DNA of 64,000 nucleotides from the NCBI GenBank assembly GCA_039545315.1, contig BCIM01000003.1, positions 611,799-675,798 on the forward strand, written 5' to 3'. This stretch comes from Kondoa malvinella. Taxonomy: Eukaryota > Basidiomycota > Agaricostilbomycetes > Agaricostilbales > Kondoaceae. The notes under the pieces are model-generated. The model saw nothing but the letters and a program-made list of their open reading frames with translations. It had not been told where the DNA came from and searched no databases. Within the stretch, counting starts at the first letter, position 1; every line of letters begins with the position of its first letter. The translations under genes were made by a program, and so were the position numbers. Shown in pieces: positions 34,489-45,649 of this stretch.

Positions 34489-36618
34489 TCATGGGAAATG
34501 AAGGAACTCGCTGACCTCTGAAATTCCTACAACACCTTCGCTGTCAGGAGGCTCTTCGCCTATTTCAGGCAAGGCTTGCGTTCTAGTCGAGCCTGAACTC
34601 TCTTGCCGCCTATCCGTGCTCTCCTCATCGTCATCTTCCTCCATCCTAGCTAAAATTTCACTTCTCTCCAACAAAGAATACCCACTGATCGTTCCTCCGT
34701 CAAGACTAGATCTTGAATACGAAGCAGCGTGCCGTAGTGTGGGTGTGCCTAGCGAGCTAATACTTGACGTCCTCACCCGGACTTTTCGACGTTCGGAGAT
34801 AGAGCGTTTGAGCTTGCTTAGAGGCGAGAAGAGGGAGTTGCTTTCTGACGGAATGCGAGCAGGAGATTTAGGCGAGACTTCTTCGACCGTTGGAATGACT
34901 TGTATGAGGTCGTCAATGATCAGTAAAGAAGGTCGGGCGCAAAGTTCAAGTGGACCTTCTTCATTCGATTTGAGGCTCTGTACTAGATTGTAGGCTTGTC
35001 CTTTCAGCACAGAAAGCTGCTTCGAGAACATCTTGCTGTTGTAATCTGAATCTTTGCGAAATTCTGTACGGAGCTGGAAGGTAGTCTCTTCCCACCAATT
35101 TGGGTCGGCAAGAAGAGGGAGAAAGTGGTTCTTGGTTGCTTCTGACCATGGTTGACCTATCAGTGTGGAAGGAAGGAAGAGCCAGCCGTAGGGAAAAGCG
35201 CGCCAGCTATAGATTGATCAGCTCCACCAGTTCGGACAAGACCAAGGACGTACCCTCGGGGATGATGATGCGGGAATGCTAAGGAATTGTCTATCGCTGC
35301 TAGGTGGAAATGCGGTTTCTGTGAGAGGTCGGCCTGATCTGGCATCAAGTGAGACATGGTAGCTGTCGCGCCGGGTTGATGTGATATAAAGTCTGATCCG
35401 CTACTCTTGCTTGAATTCTTGCTGTCAGCTTCGCAGTACTTGATCATGAAGTTGTCTATTTCTCGCTCAACACTTTTAATAGACCAAAAAGCCAGACGAA
35501 CCTAAGCCTCTATCTGTATTCCGCATGAGGTAGTCTAGCACAACGAGCTTTTCCAGCTGTTGTCTAAAGTCCAGCATCAAGGCATCCGTCCATTGAAAGC
35601 GATAGCTCTTTTCCGCCTGCACGCGGTCTTCGTCCACTCGCACGTCTTCTTCCTCTTCATCATCGTCATCTACTATCGCACCAGTAGTACCGCATAGCTT
35701 CTTCATTTCGCGAAAGCTGCTCCTGATCAGCCGATAAATATCCATTGGATGGATATAACCAACCAACTGAAGCCCCTTCGTTTGCCTTGAGGCACTTCAA
35801 CGCCATCACTTGCAGGCCAAGGATGTTCTTCCAGCCATACACTCGCATCCACAAACCCCTTGGCAAATAATTGCAGACTCCCTTCTTTCACGGGTAAAGC
35901 TTTCCCCTTCTTTTCTGCCCTTCTGTCTATCCAGTCGTAGAAGAAAGCCGAGCTACTCAGCTCCACCACTTCAGTCCTAGGTACCAACCCTATCCTTAAA
36001 CGTTCATCCAGCAGACTCGCCGCAGACTCGCTGACGTAGGACAGATTGGGTATCAAGCACGCTCTTCCAAAACTGAATGATAGCAAGTTCCGATGTAGCC
36101 ATTTCGTCCATTTCGGGTTAAGAGCACCATAGGGTTCTTCGTCTTTTGGCTTGAAGATGGCCAAAGTTTCGTTTGATAGGGATTTGCAAAAGTAGGAACC
36201 GCTAGAGCCGAGGTTGTTTAGTTTCGGATGTTGGGATTGGGCTATCGCAGCGCGAATGAGGTGAAGGACTTGTTGTAGGTCTTCGTCTGTGGCTGATGGA
36301 GAGTGGGAGAGTCCGCGTTGAGGCACTGCTGGCAGAGATAATGTTGGCGTGAAGACAGATGAATGTATGGGTGTGAGAGAGTCTTCGTCTATTTCAAGCT
36401 TGCCCTTTGCTACAAACAGACTCATATAAGCACGAAACGAAGAAAGAAAGTAATATAGGCTCACGCGACTTCCGACGGTCGCTGATGTACGCCAGCCAAC
36501 GCTTCAAGCCTTGATCGAGCGAAGAGATATCAACGACAGGCTTGTTGGTAGAGTCAGGAATCAAGTGGGCAGTCTCGAGATCATCTTCGTCTTGTGGTAA
36601 AGCGACATAGCTTGACAT
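34489..36618 (-). CDS. Type II phosphatidylinositol 4-kinase (Lsb6-like)
   Basis: Makes PI4P on endosomal/vacuolar and plasma membranes. The ATG at 36616-36618 gives MSSYVALPQDEDDLETAHLI. The catalytic domain starts with SSGSYFCKS and AIFKPKDEEPYGALNPKWTK, the type II ATP-binding loop with its lysine. Next come FGRACLIPNLSYVSESAA, GLVPRTEVVELSS, GSLQLFAKGFVDASVWLEEH, and then LEKLVVLDYLMRNTDRGLDN with the catalytic RNTDRG, and NFMIKY. The palmitoylated Cys cluster of animal enzymes (CCPCC) is replaced here by FSFGRAC. The Ser-rich, basic C-terminal region (35031-34489) lies beyond the kinase fold and ends HFP. The gene has about eight introns. Confidence 0.9.
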
Positions 36619-36831
36619 GCGCAGCGATTGAGCGGCGCGGAACAGCCTGGCAGGGCAAGCAAAGCAGCGACACTGTAATAAGGCACAGGGTATAATTGTA
36701 CAGGTATCAGCAGCTCATCAGCATCCCGAATGACCGTTTGGCGATGACCTCCGTTTGGATTCGCACACTTGAACCGAGACCACGAGCCTTGTCGCGATAC
36801 CAGACCTGTCGAGACTCTATATACCACAGAC
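36619..36831. promoter_or_regulatory. 213-bp divergent start-to-start region
   Basis: Lies between the PI4-kinase and makorin-like ATGs. Presumed shared promoter on position alone; no motif was identified. Confidence 0.35.
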
Positions 36832-38043
36832 ATGACTACAGAATACTCAGGACCTGCTCGAGGGCAGCAAAATTGGATGCGCACGGTCAAATGTCGCTAC
36901 CACTTCTCCGAGAAAGGCTGTTGGCGAGGCCAGTTCTGCTACTATTCTCACGAAGACTTACCTGAAGCGTCTACTTCTAAACTCCCTTGCAATCCTTCCG
37001 CGGTTGAGACTGCTCCCGAGACGATGGAAGAAGATCAACCTTGCTGTTCTGTATGCCTTGAGCCACCTGGCCAATTCGGTCTATTGGAGAATTGCAATCA
37101 TGTCTTTTGTCTCTCTTGCATTCGATCTTGGCGGAATCCAAAAGACAAGACGTCTAGCCAAATTGACAGCGGTGTGCTATATCAATGTCCGAATTGTCGT
37201 ACTTATTCCGGTTTCATTCTGCCTTCTCGGTATGCTCATCTTGTTGCTATACCGTCGTAATGACTTTATTTGTTCTGCGATAGGGAATTCCTACAAGGCG
37301 ACGAAAAGAATATAGCCGAAGTCATATACAAGTCCAAGCTTTCTAAGATCCCATGCAAACACCTGCTACAGTCACACGTTAACGATTCCGACAATTTGTG
37401 GTGCCCATTCGGGAAATCATGCTTCTACCAACACAATCATCCCGAAACGGGCGAAAAGGTCGACTTTGCTCATACGCATGAAGAGTCTTTACAGCGGATG
37501 AAGCAATCTAGGGAAAGAAGAAGAATGAGAGAGGAATGGATGAGCGGAGATTTGGCGCTCGAGAGTATTTTGAGGAGAATGGTTGCTGGGCATTATCATG
37601 ATTGGGACGATGTCGAGGCGGATTTGAGAAGGGAATACGAGAGTGATGAATTTGATGAAGAGGATGAGGATGTGCGTACTCTGTTGGCTTGGGATCGACC
37701 CATCTTATGAGTTAATTATGGGGCGCTATAGGAATGGGCAGACGAAGACGGTTTGGACGAAGACGATTTTGACGAAGATGATATAGAAACAGAACTGCAT
37801 GAAGCAAATATGATGCGTCTCTTGCGGCGATTCGAAGCAGCTGGCGACGGGGATGAGATAGACCCACTAGAGTCGATGGTAAGCTTACTCTTCTTCGCTA
37901 TTCGACACATACTGATCGCTAGACAGACGCCAGAGGAAATGGCAGAGTTTGAGGAAGAGATGGGTCATGCTGAAGGCTATTGCGGTTGCATGTATGAAGA
38001 TATGGATGACGATGTGCCAAACTCGGAAGACGATGAGGTGTAG
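36832..38043 (+). CDS. Makorin-like CCCH/RING E3 ubiquitin ligase
   Basis: Makorins are RNA-binding ubiquitin ligases. ATG 36832 is followed by a first zinc finger, CRYHFSEKGC-WRGQF-C-YYS-H (C-x8-C-x5-C-x3-H). A RING finger follows, with CCSVCLEPPG, CNHVFCLSCIRSW and YQCPNCRTYSGF (37040-37220). After an intron, EFLQGDEKNIAEVIYKSKLS and a second CCCH finger (CKH ... LWCPFGKSCFYQH) follow, again as in makorins. The C-terminal third is very acidic (DEFDEEDED, DEDDFDEDDIET) with Arg-rich helices, ending NSEDDEV. Two zinc fingers flanking one RING is a shorter set than in animal makorins, which have three or four CCCH fingers. Substrates are unknown. Confidence 0.9.
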
Positions 38044-38519
38044 CTATGCACTCCTCTTGTGCTCAAGAACGCTGTGACTCGAGCTCTTACACGCTATTGC
38101 TTGCTGCTGATATGCAGTTTCTAGAACACGCGTAATAAACATGAAATTACCCCGCATTACTATTTCAAGCTCAATAGCTATCTCTATGCTTCCTCTCTAC
38201 GCACAACTGCCTCAACGTAGTGATGATAGCATTACTGCACGCGCGTGTAGCTATCTACACCTCGTTCATTGACCGATGTGACGGGAAATTCGAACGTTGC
38301 GTTCCGCTGCCGCGCTAATCTACGCGTCCCTGGCGGTTCGTTGTACTGTTCGCATCTATCCCTTGTTGCTTTTTCCGCCTTGTCTCCCTTCGTTCCAAAC
38401 CAAGCTCCTCGCATCAGTCCGTTGTCTCGTTTCTCTCTTACGACTCCACACTCTTTGATCACATCAAAATCACGCTCCTTGTTCAATCTCCCAAATCAAC
38501 GCGTCACGACCTTTTCAAC
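38044..38519. other. Spacer upstream of a secreted-protein gene
   Basis: 476 bp. The part after about 38330 is pyrimidine-rich (CTTGTTGCTTTTTCCGCC and similar), as is common just upstream of fungal start sites. No gene is supported. Confidence 0.3.
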
Positions 38520-39188
38520 ATGATTTGCTCTATCACTCAAGTCTTCTTGACTCTCTCTGCTGTTCTCGCCGTTAGCGCAAGTCATCACGATAGCAACGCG
38601 AAAAGATTCGCTCGTGGACTTCCACCTCTTCCACCAAGCCAGAGAAGCCCACGCGCTCTTCGTAAGTAGCAGTCTAATACTGCGTGACATGCAGCTGACA
38701 CGATTAGCAGGACCCAGACAGTCACCCAACCCGATTGTTTCGGCCGCATCATACTATCAAGGTCCGCAATGCTCGCTAGAGGGAGAGAGTTACGCATCCA
38801 TTGTCACGTAAGCCTGTGATTGCTGTTGGCCCTGAGCATGACTCAGAACGTATGCAGCAACTCTTTCGAAGAATGCGCCTCATTTTGCGCGAACCCAAAC
38901 ACCGACAAAATCAATGATTCGGATGTGAAGGACATTATGTTTCAAGAAGCCAGCTCGTCCTGCTTTTGCGCTACTCCTCGTATTCTATATGTCGAAGCAG
39001 AATGCCCAACGTGAGTGTCCTCGTATTCCTCATTTACGAGTAGCTGAACGCGGATTGCAGCAACAACTTTGACTACTACATTTACACAGGACCAGCTGGA
39101 GGTGTTGTAACACGTAGGTAAAAAGTGAGGTGATGTATACTTGTAGATAGCGATCTGTGCACGAGTTGGCCCTGGTGGTCCGGAATAG
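38520..39188 (+). CDS. Small secreted cysteine-rich protein
   Basis: ATG 38520 gives a signal peptide (MICSITQVFLTLSAVLAVSA), then a KR Kex2-type site (AKRFARG). Splicing at GTAAGT (38663) and GTAAGC (38809) continues as RQSPNPIVSAASYYQGPQCS, LEGESYASIVT, NSFEECASFCANPN, KDIMFQEASSSCFCATP and YVEAECPT. A further intron leads to NNFDYYIYTGPAGGVVT and, after a last intron, CARVGPGGPE, with TAG at 39186-39188. About eight cysteines lie in the mature part. No family was recognised. A secreted effector-like or wall protein is possible, but nothing shows function. Confidence 0.65.
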
Positions 39189-39522
39189 TCTCTTCTTGCG
39201 CTACAGCCAATTCGCTCGTTCCATATGCAGGTGTCAAATTCGCGTATATCGACGTTTCCTTTCTTCTCTCTGTAGTCCTTCAGCCGCCTTCCAGCCGAAC
39301 TATAGCCCACTCCCTGCTCGCGATTATACTGCCGCTCCGAGCACTTTGCGGAGAAATCAGCGTGATCGCAATTTAGCTTTACAGGCTGACCTGGCGCAGA
39401 TCCGGTCGCAAGTTTGTACAGTCACAGCAACTCCAGGCTCTGTTAAAACTAACCACTGGTCTGACACGACGTCAGCGTCAATGCACGAGCAAGAGATCAA
39501 GCAACCCACTCGAGCTAGAACA
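39189..39522. other. Convergent 3' spacer between secreted gene and CDK8
   Basis: 334 bp with a plus-strand frame (39157-39537, 126 codons) that overlaps the end of the secreted-protein gene in another frame and shows no motif. Treated as 3' sequence. Confidence 0.3.
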
Positions 39523-40998
39523 TTACTCCATTCTTGATCGTTTGGTAGGTCTTCCACTGCCGGGAACAGACCCAGGCGCGGTATGTGCTTTGGTGCTCTT
39601 CGCTTCCAATTGAGCGGCGGCCTTTAGCTGCGGATCTGAATCATCCATCGATACTCTTCTCGCAGGATAAGTGTTGAGCGGAAAAGACGCGTCTTGCACT
39701 TTCGGTTCTTCAGACCACCATTTATGTTTGAGCGCTTCCCTTGCGCTGATGCGTTTTGAGCAGTCGTAGGTTAGGAGACTGGAAATGAGCTCAAAGCCGG
39801 ATTGAGAAGCTCCTCGAGGTGCGCGGGCTGAAAACCATTTATGTAGGTCGTTGACGTAGCTGGTATACATTGTCAGCTGAGAAACATCAGCAGAGGATTT
39901 GGACATACTTGCCAAATTCAACCATTCGAGGATATTCCGGAAGCTGAGTAATGGCAGGCCAAGCTTTGGCTGTGATGCTCTATCAGACCAGCTTCTCGTT
40001 CGACGAATGAGCTCACTATTTGGAGTCCCCAGAATCTCAAAGACTCTAAGCAGTTGATCCCGTTGGAAAGGCACGCTGCTCTTCTTCGTTCCGCCTGTAG
40101 TAGTCACTGTCGGCGCTTCCATTTTTGCTTCCTCGCCCTATGGTACACATCAAGTCATGTTTGCCGTAGATAGCTGCTCTTACCTTGAACATTGGCCTAA
40201 GCGCGATCAATTCCCCAAATATACAACCCGTACTCCAAAGATCAACACTGGCTGTATAATGCCTAGCACCCAGCAATAGATCCGGTGGTCTATACCAAAT
40301 AGTAACGACGACTTTATCCGAAGTATAGAGCGATTGTAATGGCGCAGCATAGATTCGGGCAAGACCAAGATCACCAATTTTGACAACGCCTTTATCGGTC
40401 ACGAGGATATTGGCTGGTTTGAGATCGCGGTGAATCACCCAATTGTCGTGTAAGTAGGAAATGCCGTTAAGAAGCTGGTATAAGAGGGATTTGAGGACTG
40501 GCAAAGCGATGGTCGTGCGACTTGTCGAGTGATGATGAATGATTTGCTGGCAAAAGTCAGCACAGGACGAGCGATAGAGGGAGAAGCTTACTAGAAAGTC
40601 ATGCTCGGCGAATTCAAAGATCATGTAGATGGATTTGTCCTCCAGCATGACTTCCTTCAAAGCAGCTAAGTTGACATGCAGTAGTTCTCGGTTAAGCTGC
40701 CCGTAGTCGAATACTGGCAGTAAGCCAAAGCTCAATAGCAGCACTGTCCACGGACCATGATTTCACGACAAGCACTCTGACTAATGCCGGTATACGCAAC
40801 CACTTCACCCTCCTTCTCGGGCTTGAACTTCTTGATCGCAACGACTTCTCCTTCAGCGTCATTGTCTTTGACTCGAGCTTTGTACACGCGGCCATAAGTG
40901 CCAGATGCAAGAAAGCCTAGGATGCCATATTTTGTCAGAACGGAAGGTCGTAAGGCATCTCTTTTGGCACGATAAGACCGCATAGGATCTTGCTGCAT
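39523..40998 (-). CDS. SSN3: Mediator cyclin-dependent kinase CDK8/Ssn3
   Basis: Kinase of the Mediator CDK8 module, partner of cyclin C, phosphorylating RNA polymerase II and transcription factors. The ATG at 40996-40998 starts [16 protein letters not shown]. Motifs in order: glycine loop [28 protein letters not shown], the CDK8-type C-helix [73 protein letters not shown] and [13 protein letters not shown]. Further on are ILGTPNTKAWPAI and [12 protein letters not shown] (across a 48-nt intron), then ALKHKWW. The family S-M-S-A-C-R-E helix is kept as SACRE. Two departures are visible: DLG for the usual DMG, and PPD for APE in the activation segment. The tail ends KRSRME. It is head to head with the Med5-like gene. 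Confidence 0.92.
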
Positions 40999-41220
40999 TT
41001 TGCACGAGTCTCGAGGTGGATCACAGGCCTTCTTGAGGCTAAACGGGTCCCATCAATGCAGAGGTTTCCAGATTCGCGTAGCGGTGCTGCACTGCTCTGA
41101 GTCGCCCTTTCACGACTCTGTAGGAATACGTAGAGCAGTCTGTCACGCGCTTGATTGCCTGAGAACGCTGTTGCAGAACAAATTCATGAGCCTTATCACG
41201 AAAGCATGAAGTAGCGGCCC
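40999..41220. promoter_or_regulatory. 222-bp divergent region between two Mediator genes
   Basis: Lies between the CDK8 start (minus) and the presumed Med5-like start (plus). A single bidirectional promoter for two subunits of one complex is inferred from spacing. No TATA box or repeated element was seen. Confidence 0.4.
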
Positions 41221-44200
41221 ATGTCGGCAAGAGACGCAGTACAGACAGCAACGTATCAAGCTTTCGCAGCAGATCTTTCGCCTAGCCAAGTAATTTCTGC
41301 CTTCCAGCTCGAGGAGACCGAAATGCTTATGCCCCGCGTGATGCATAGTGGCTCGAGACGCTTCAACAGCAGCAGATTACGCTGGACTCTGCCTTTTATG
41401 GTCTGCTACGAAGCTACTCTTTCATTTGGTATCACATTTGACTGCGATGTTCAGCTTCTCTGCTGTCAATATTCTTCACAAGCGCACTCTGCCCAAATAT
41501 CTTTTATAGCTACCTAGAAGAAGCATTGAAGCACCGCAAAGCCTCTCATATCCCTCTGCAAGCCTTCCTCGAACTATTCCAGCAGCATGTCTTTCGTGCT
41601 CAAGCTACCATCAACCCAGATGTCCTTAACAGACTTGGAGCTATCTACCAACGTCAACTCTCGCTGCCGAACATGGTTCTGGCTTCAATCACACCAATCA
41701 TGGCTATCGAACTCCTCTCGGGCGCACTCCAAAGAGATGATCTACCGACTTGCGTCGACTTAGCTCGAGCGATATTGAACCTACTGCCGCCGAGCAATCT
41801 CTCAGCAGAAGATATGGAGACCGCAAGAGCCATCAGTGATATTACAGGACGACAGGGACGGGATTCTGAAGAGCAATCCGAAATCAACGCAGAGTTGCAG
41901 CGCATTGAGAAAGGGACGACTTTGGCCAATGGCATAACGCAAGAGAAAGATGCTCCTCAAGCGAAGCAGCAGATCAATATCAAACCTGTCAATCCTTTGA
42001 TCGACTTCGAGCCCTTGACGAAAACTACACTGCTGCCAGAGGTCATGTTTGCTGTTGTTCAAATGGTCCGCCCTGCCACATGAAAATTAATTTGGAACTG
42101 ATAAAAGTATAGGTGGCTGACAGAGTGCTGGACGACGCTTACTGTGCTCGACTCCTACACTCCTGCCTATCTGTCCGAGTTAGGGAATCAAGGACCTGGC
42201 GAGCCGTTCAAGACCGGTATTGGCTCACATCAGTCTCGTATTCAGCTTTATATGCTGCTGTGCTTCGTTTCTGCGCGCAAGGGGAAGATAGCAAAGAACG
42301 CTTTTTGTGGCAGAGCTTCATGTTTGAGCGGGTCAGTCTACTCTGAGGCTCACCAGTGTAAAAACTGATTGGATGTTAGGTACCATCGATATTACGCGAA
42401 TTCTTGACGAATCACAGCGAGATTCGGCGGCAGACGGATAGTTCATTAGCAGTAAGTTATTTTCCATGATGAACGACATGTGCTGAGCTGTGGATGAAGG
42501 TCTTCGACGAAGCCTGGCTAGCATGTCACAAGAAGTGCCAGAGTGGTGACAATGGCTTGAGGTGCGTGCATGGTCCATGCTGGATGCGTACTGATCAATC
42601 CTGCACCAGTGCTATTACCGACCTGAGCACATTGATGTCACCAGCCATCTTCAGTGCATCTGCTGTGCCGCCTAATTCAGCTGAGGTATGCCTTTCCTAG
42701 CAAGCTCGTCACTTCGTTTAATGCCAGCAACAGGAATTTGCTATCGCTCGAGATCCCCTGGCTTTTGATCTGGCGAACGTCTTTTCATGCATTACGCTGC
42801 TCAAGCAACGGAATAGTCTACATAGGACCATCGTCAACAACATCCACAAGGTCAGATACATCCTTCTGTTGTAACTCGGCTAATAGCCAAGCAGGACTTT
42901 ATCGCACGATGTCAAACCAGCCCGTCAATGATACAAGCTGCATGCAAAGCCATCTGCACCGATAAAGCCTGGGTCGAAGTCCTTTCCATCTATACAGACT
43001 TCTCTTTCGCCTCGAATCTCTCTGCTGCATGTGATCAATTTGACCCGGTCGCTGAACATGCGTCGGGCGATGGAAGCGCGTTCGAGCAGTTTGGACAGCT
43101 CATATCTGCCTTGCTAGTCTTGTACTTCCGCTATTCCGTGAATTCTTCCTTAGTAATCGCGAGGACATCGGCTGATCAATCGCATAGGCGCAAACACGCA
43201 AAGCCCTTTCAGCTACCGCAGGCTTCTCCTACGACTGGTTGAACAACCTCTCTCGCATCCAGGGCTTGGATACGCTAGCACAAGGAGAAAGAAATCTCGT
43301 CGGAAATTGGATTCGCGCCTTGCTGAACGAAGGCATCTCGGACGAGCTGCTGGGAGGTACTCGCCCACAACAAGTCCTCCGATTGGCGCCTGTCATTGTA
43401 TCTCAGTGTATCGCCGCTCGTGCGGCCGAGAAGGTCAACCTGGAAACGCTCAAAGACGCTTGTAGCTATTTGACGCAAGACATGCTGAGGTTTACTATAC
43501 CCAGCGTGGTGATGTCTTTGGTCGGAGAGATCAAGCTGAAAGGGTGAGTTGGGGATCTTCTCAGCTCGATGCTGGCTTAGGAGTTTTCCGACTTACAGGT
43601 CGAGCAGACCCGCGTGGACTAGTGCCGCTGTTGAAGTTCTCGACACTCTCTTGACTGGTCCATCCACGCCACCAGAAGCGCTCGAGATCACAGTCTCATC
43701 AGTAGCCTCTCTGCAACCAGCCAGTACGCTCACGCCTTCACTGCTGAATGTCATTGCGGCTCAGCCTCGCTCAAACCCGTCAACAAACCTCTTGCAATCC
43801 GTCATCGGTCCTCTCTCTTCTTTACCAGCACACTTGCCCACTTCAACGCTTGCTTCCCATCCAAAAGAAGCAGTGCAAGAACTTCTCCCGCTTCCTATCC
43901 AGCTAGTCACGATGGGCCAAGAGCGCGAGATGGCACTATCTCAGTATACGATTATCAAGATGTTGCTCACGTGCGAATCGACTACTTTCCCTCGCTACCC
44001 CATCTTGCTCGCTCTGCTGAAAAAGCCGATTCCGGTCATCCAGCAAGAGATGGAAGTGTACACGGATCTGGTAGGCGCGGCTTTGGTGGGGGTGAAAGTG
44101 AAAGCGGACACTTCGGGGAAGGAGGAAGAAGTGCGTCAACTGATCAAAGTATGGAAGCAGAAATGTTCGAAAGTACCAGAAGAGACTCGATTGATCATGC

Positions 44201-44235
44201 GAGCTATCTGGGAACCATACAAGCATATCCGATGA
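41221..44235 (+). CDS. Mediator tail subunit Med5 (Nut1)-like
   Basis: Long helical-repeat protein. The presumed start is ATG 41221 (MSARDAVQTATYQAF), followed by several introns. Clear coding blocks are YLEEALKHRKASHIPLQAFL, ELFQQHVFRAQATINPDVLN and LPNMVLASITPIMAIELL (41515-42080). Later blocks are GERNLVGNWIRALLNEGISD, LLGGTRPQQVLRLAPVIVSQ and LETLKDACSYLTQDMLRFTI (43240-43540), and a final exon AAVEVLDTLLTGPSTPPEAL ... RAIWEPYKHIR. The combination NWIxALxxEGISDxLL with LxLAPxIxxQxI and LETLxxxxSYxxQ is the pattern I associate with fungal Med5. The middle (42100-43200) is heavily interrupted and only partly resolved. The stop is 27 bp from the eIF4E stop. Confidence 0.6.
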
Positions 44236-44262
44236 TACATTAACGCAGAGAGAGGGAAAACC

Positions 44263-45413
44263 TCAAACAGTAAAACCTTTGCCCTTGTTCCTGCTTTGAC
44301 TAGCTTCATGCGAGACGAATTCCACTTCGCTAGCTAGACTTTTGCCTCCTTCTCCCTGACCGGCCAACTTCTTACCCTCCGGTACACCCAACACACCGAA
44401 TTTGAAATGTTTGCCAACGTCAATGACTCTTTCTTTATCGTTTGAAGTACGAGTCCAAATGTTGAGTCTGTAAAAAGCTTTGCGAGAAGAAACAATGACG
44501 CCTGTTACTTCGTCTTTGGCCGATGCTGGAGCGAGTGGTGAAGTGGATGCTGTAGAAGTGTAGGGTGTTTCGAACGTTTCGCCTATGGCTGCTAGCATCT
44601 GGGAGCGGATTGAGTAAGCGCTGAATACAAATACCAAGCGAGAGTCAACGAACAGTGTAAAGCCACCAACGATCTATGTTCTCCCGGTTCTTTTCTCTCG
44701 GTAGCTGTACGCTCCATTTACCGCCTTTGGCATTAGCGCTGTGCCATCAAACTAGCGTATCAGCTAAGAAACTGAAGCACAAATTGTTGAACGCACGCAT
44801 CCTCCCAGGCTGGCCGTATACCCTTTTTGAAGAGGTAGTAGTTGGAATTTGCTGCAATGTGCGAAGGTGGAACAATGTGGTTGTACAGACTTTATTACGG
44901 AATGAGCACCGCGCATGATACTTCGAATGTCAGGACATACCCCCAGAAAGCTTCGACCGTGTCAAAGGAGAGCACTTCGGTCAGCTGCTCGTCCCATGAT
45001 TTTGCCTTGTCCTGTTTGCTTGCATTGTCGAACCAAAGCGTCCTGTCATTCGCGAGCCTTTGAGCCTCCAAAGTGTACGAAACCTGTGAGACTGACCAGC
45101 CGTTGTACAAGGGGTGCACGACATTGAACCTCTGATGATCCGAGAAGACTGTGATTTGCCTGTTCGGGTCTGCATCGTCGGCGTCCTGCTGTTCAGCCTT
45201 TGCTTCCCCTTCAGCATCCTCTTTAATTTCTCCTTCTTCTAACGACTCGCCCTCTGCAGCGTCCGTTGAAGACTCGCCCTTGTTGGCATCAGAAGACAGG
45301 GAAACTTTGCTCAAAGCTGCCTCAGTTTCTGCGACGGCGCTTCGAATTGCATTGTGTGACGCTGTTTTAGCCGATGCAGGTAATGGCGCTGCTCCTGATG
45401 TGGATTCTGTCAT
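44263..45413 (-). CDS. Translation initiation factor eIF4E
   Basis: mRNA cap-binding subunit of eIF4F. The ATG at 45411-45413 starts a long acidic, Ala/Ser-rich N-terminus (about 85 residues, LEEGEIKEDAEGEAKAEQQD). The fold follows: FNVVHPLYNGW, an intron, then TLWFDNASKQDKAKSWDEQL, SFDTVEAFWGYV, NYYLFKKGIQPAWED, KGGKWSVQLP, DRWWLYT, AAIGETFET, VTGVIVSSRKAFYRLNIWTR, and the end SRNKGKGFTV. The two cap-stacking tryptophans (TLWF region and QPAWED with its acidic neighbour) and the phosphate-contact tryptophan (NIWTR) are present, as is the VEAFW eIF4G/4E-BP contact. An unusual Ser/Thr/Ala-rich insert (TPYTSTASTSPLAPASAKDE) follows the GETFE motif. Confidence 0.92.
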
Positions 45414-45649
45414 GCTTGTAGAATGGTATAGACTCGTCGTGTCTCCTCAAAGACCTGCTTGTTACAATTCCGCGACCTTGTTCCTCGCCCTGAACCCTCT
45501 GCTGCTGTCCTGCTACGTCAAGGCCCTTGATTACAATAGTCAGGCCGTCACTGCATCGGCGCTGTTGAAGAATTTCGACTCTTTCAACTCTGCGAATTTC
45601 AACTTGTGCATAATTTTGCTATCTAGCAATCCGCATCAAGCAAGCCAAC
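45414..45649. promoter_or_regulatory. 236-bp divergent start-to-start region
   Basis: Between the eIF4E and CorA-type transporter ATGs. Presumed shared promoter by position. The part just before the CorA start (45580-45645) is pyrimidine-rich. Confidence 0.35.

Noticed and set aside
39157..39537. 126-codon plus-strand frame after the secreted protein
   Set aside because: Overlaps the last exon of that gene in another frame and has no conserved feature; more likely 3' untranslated sequence.
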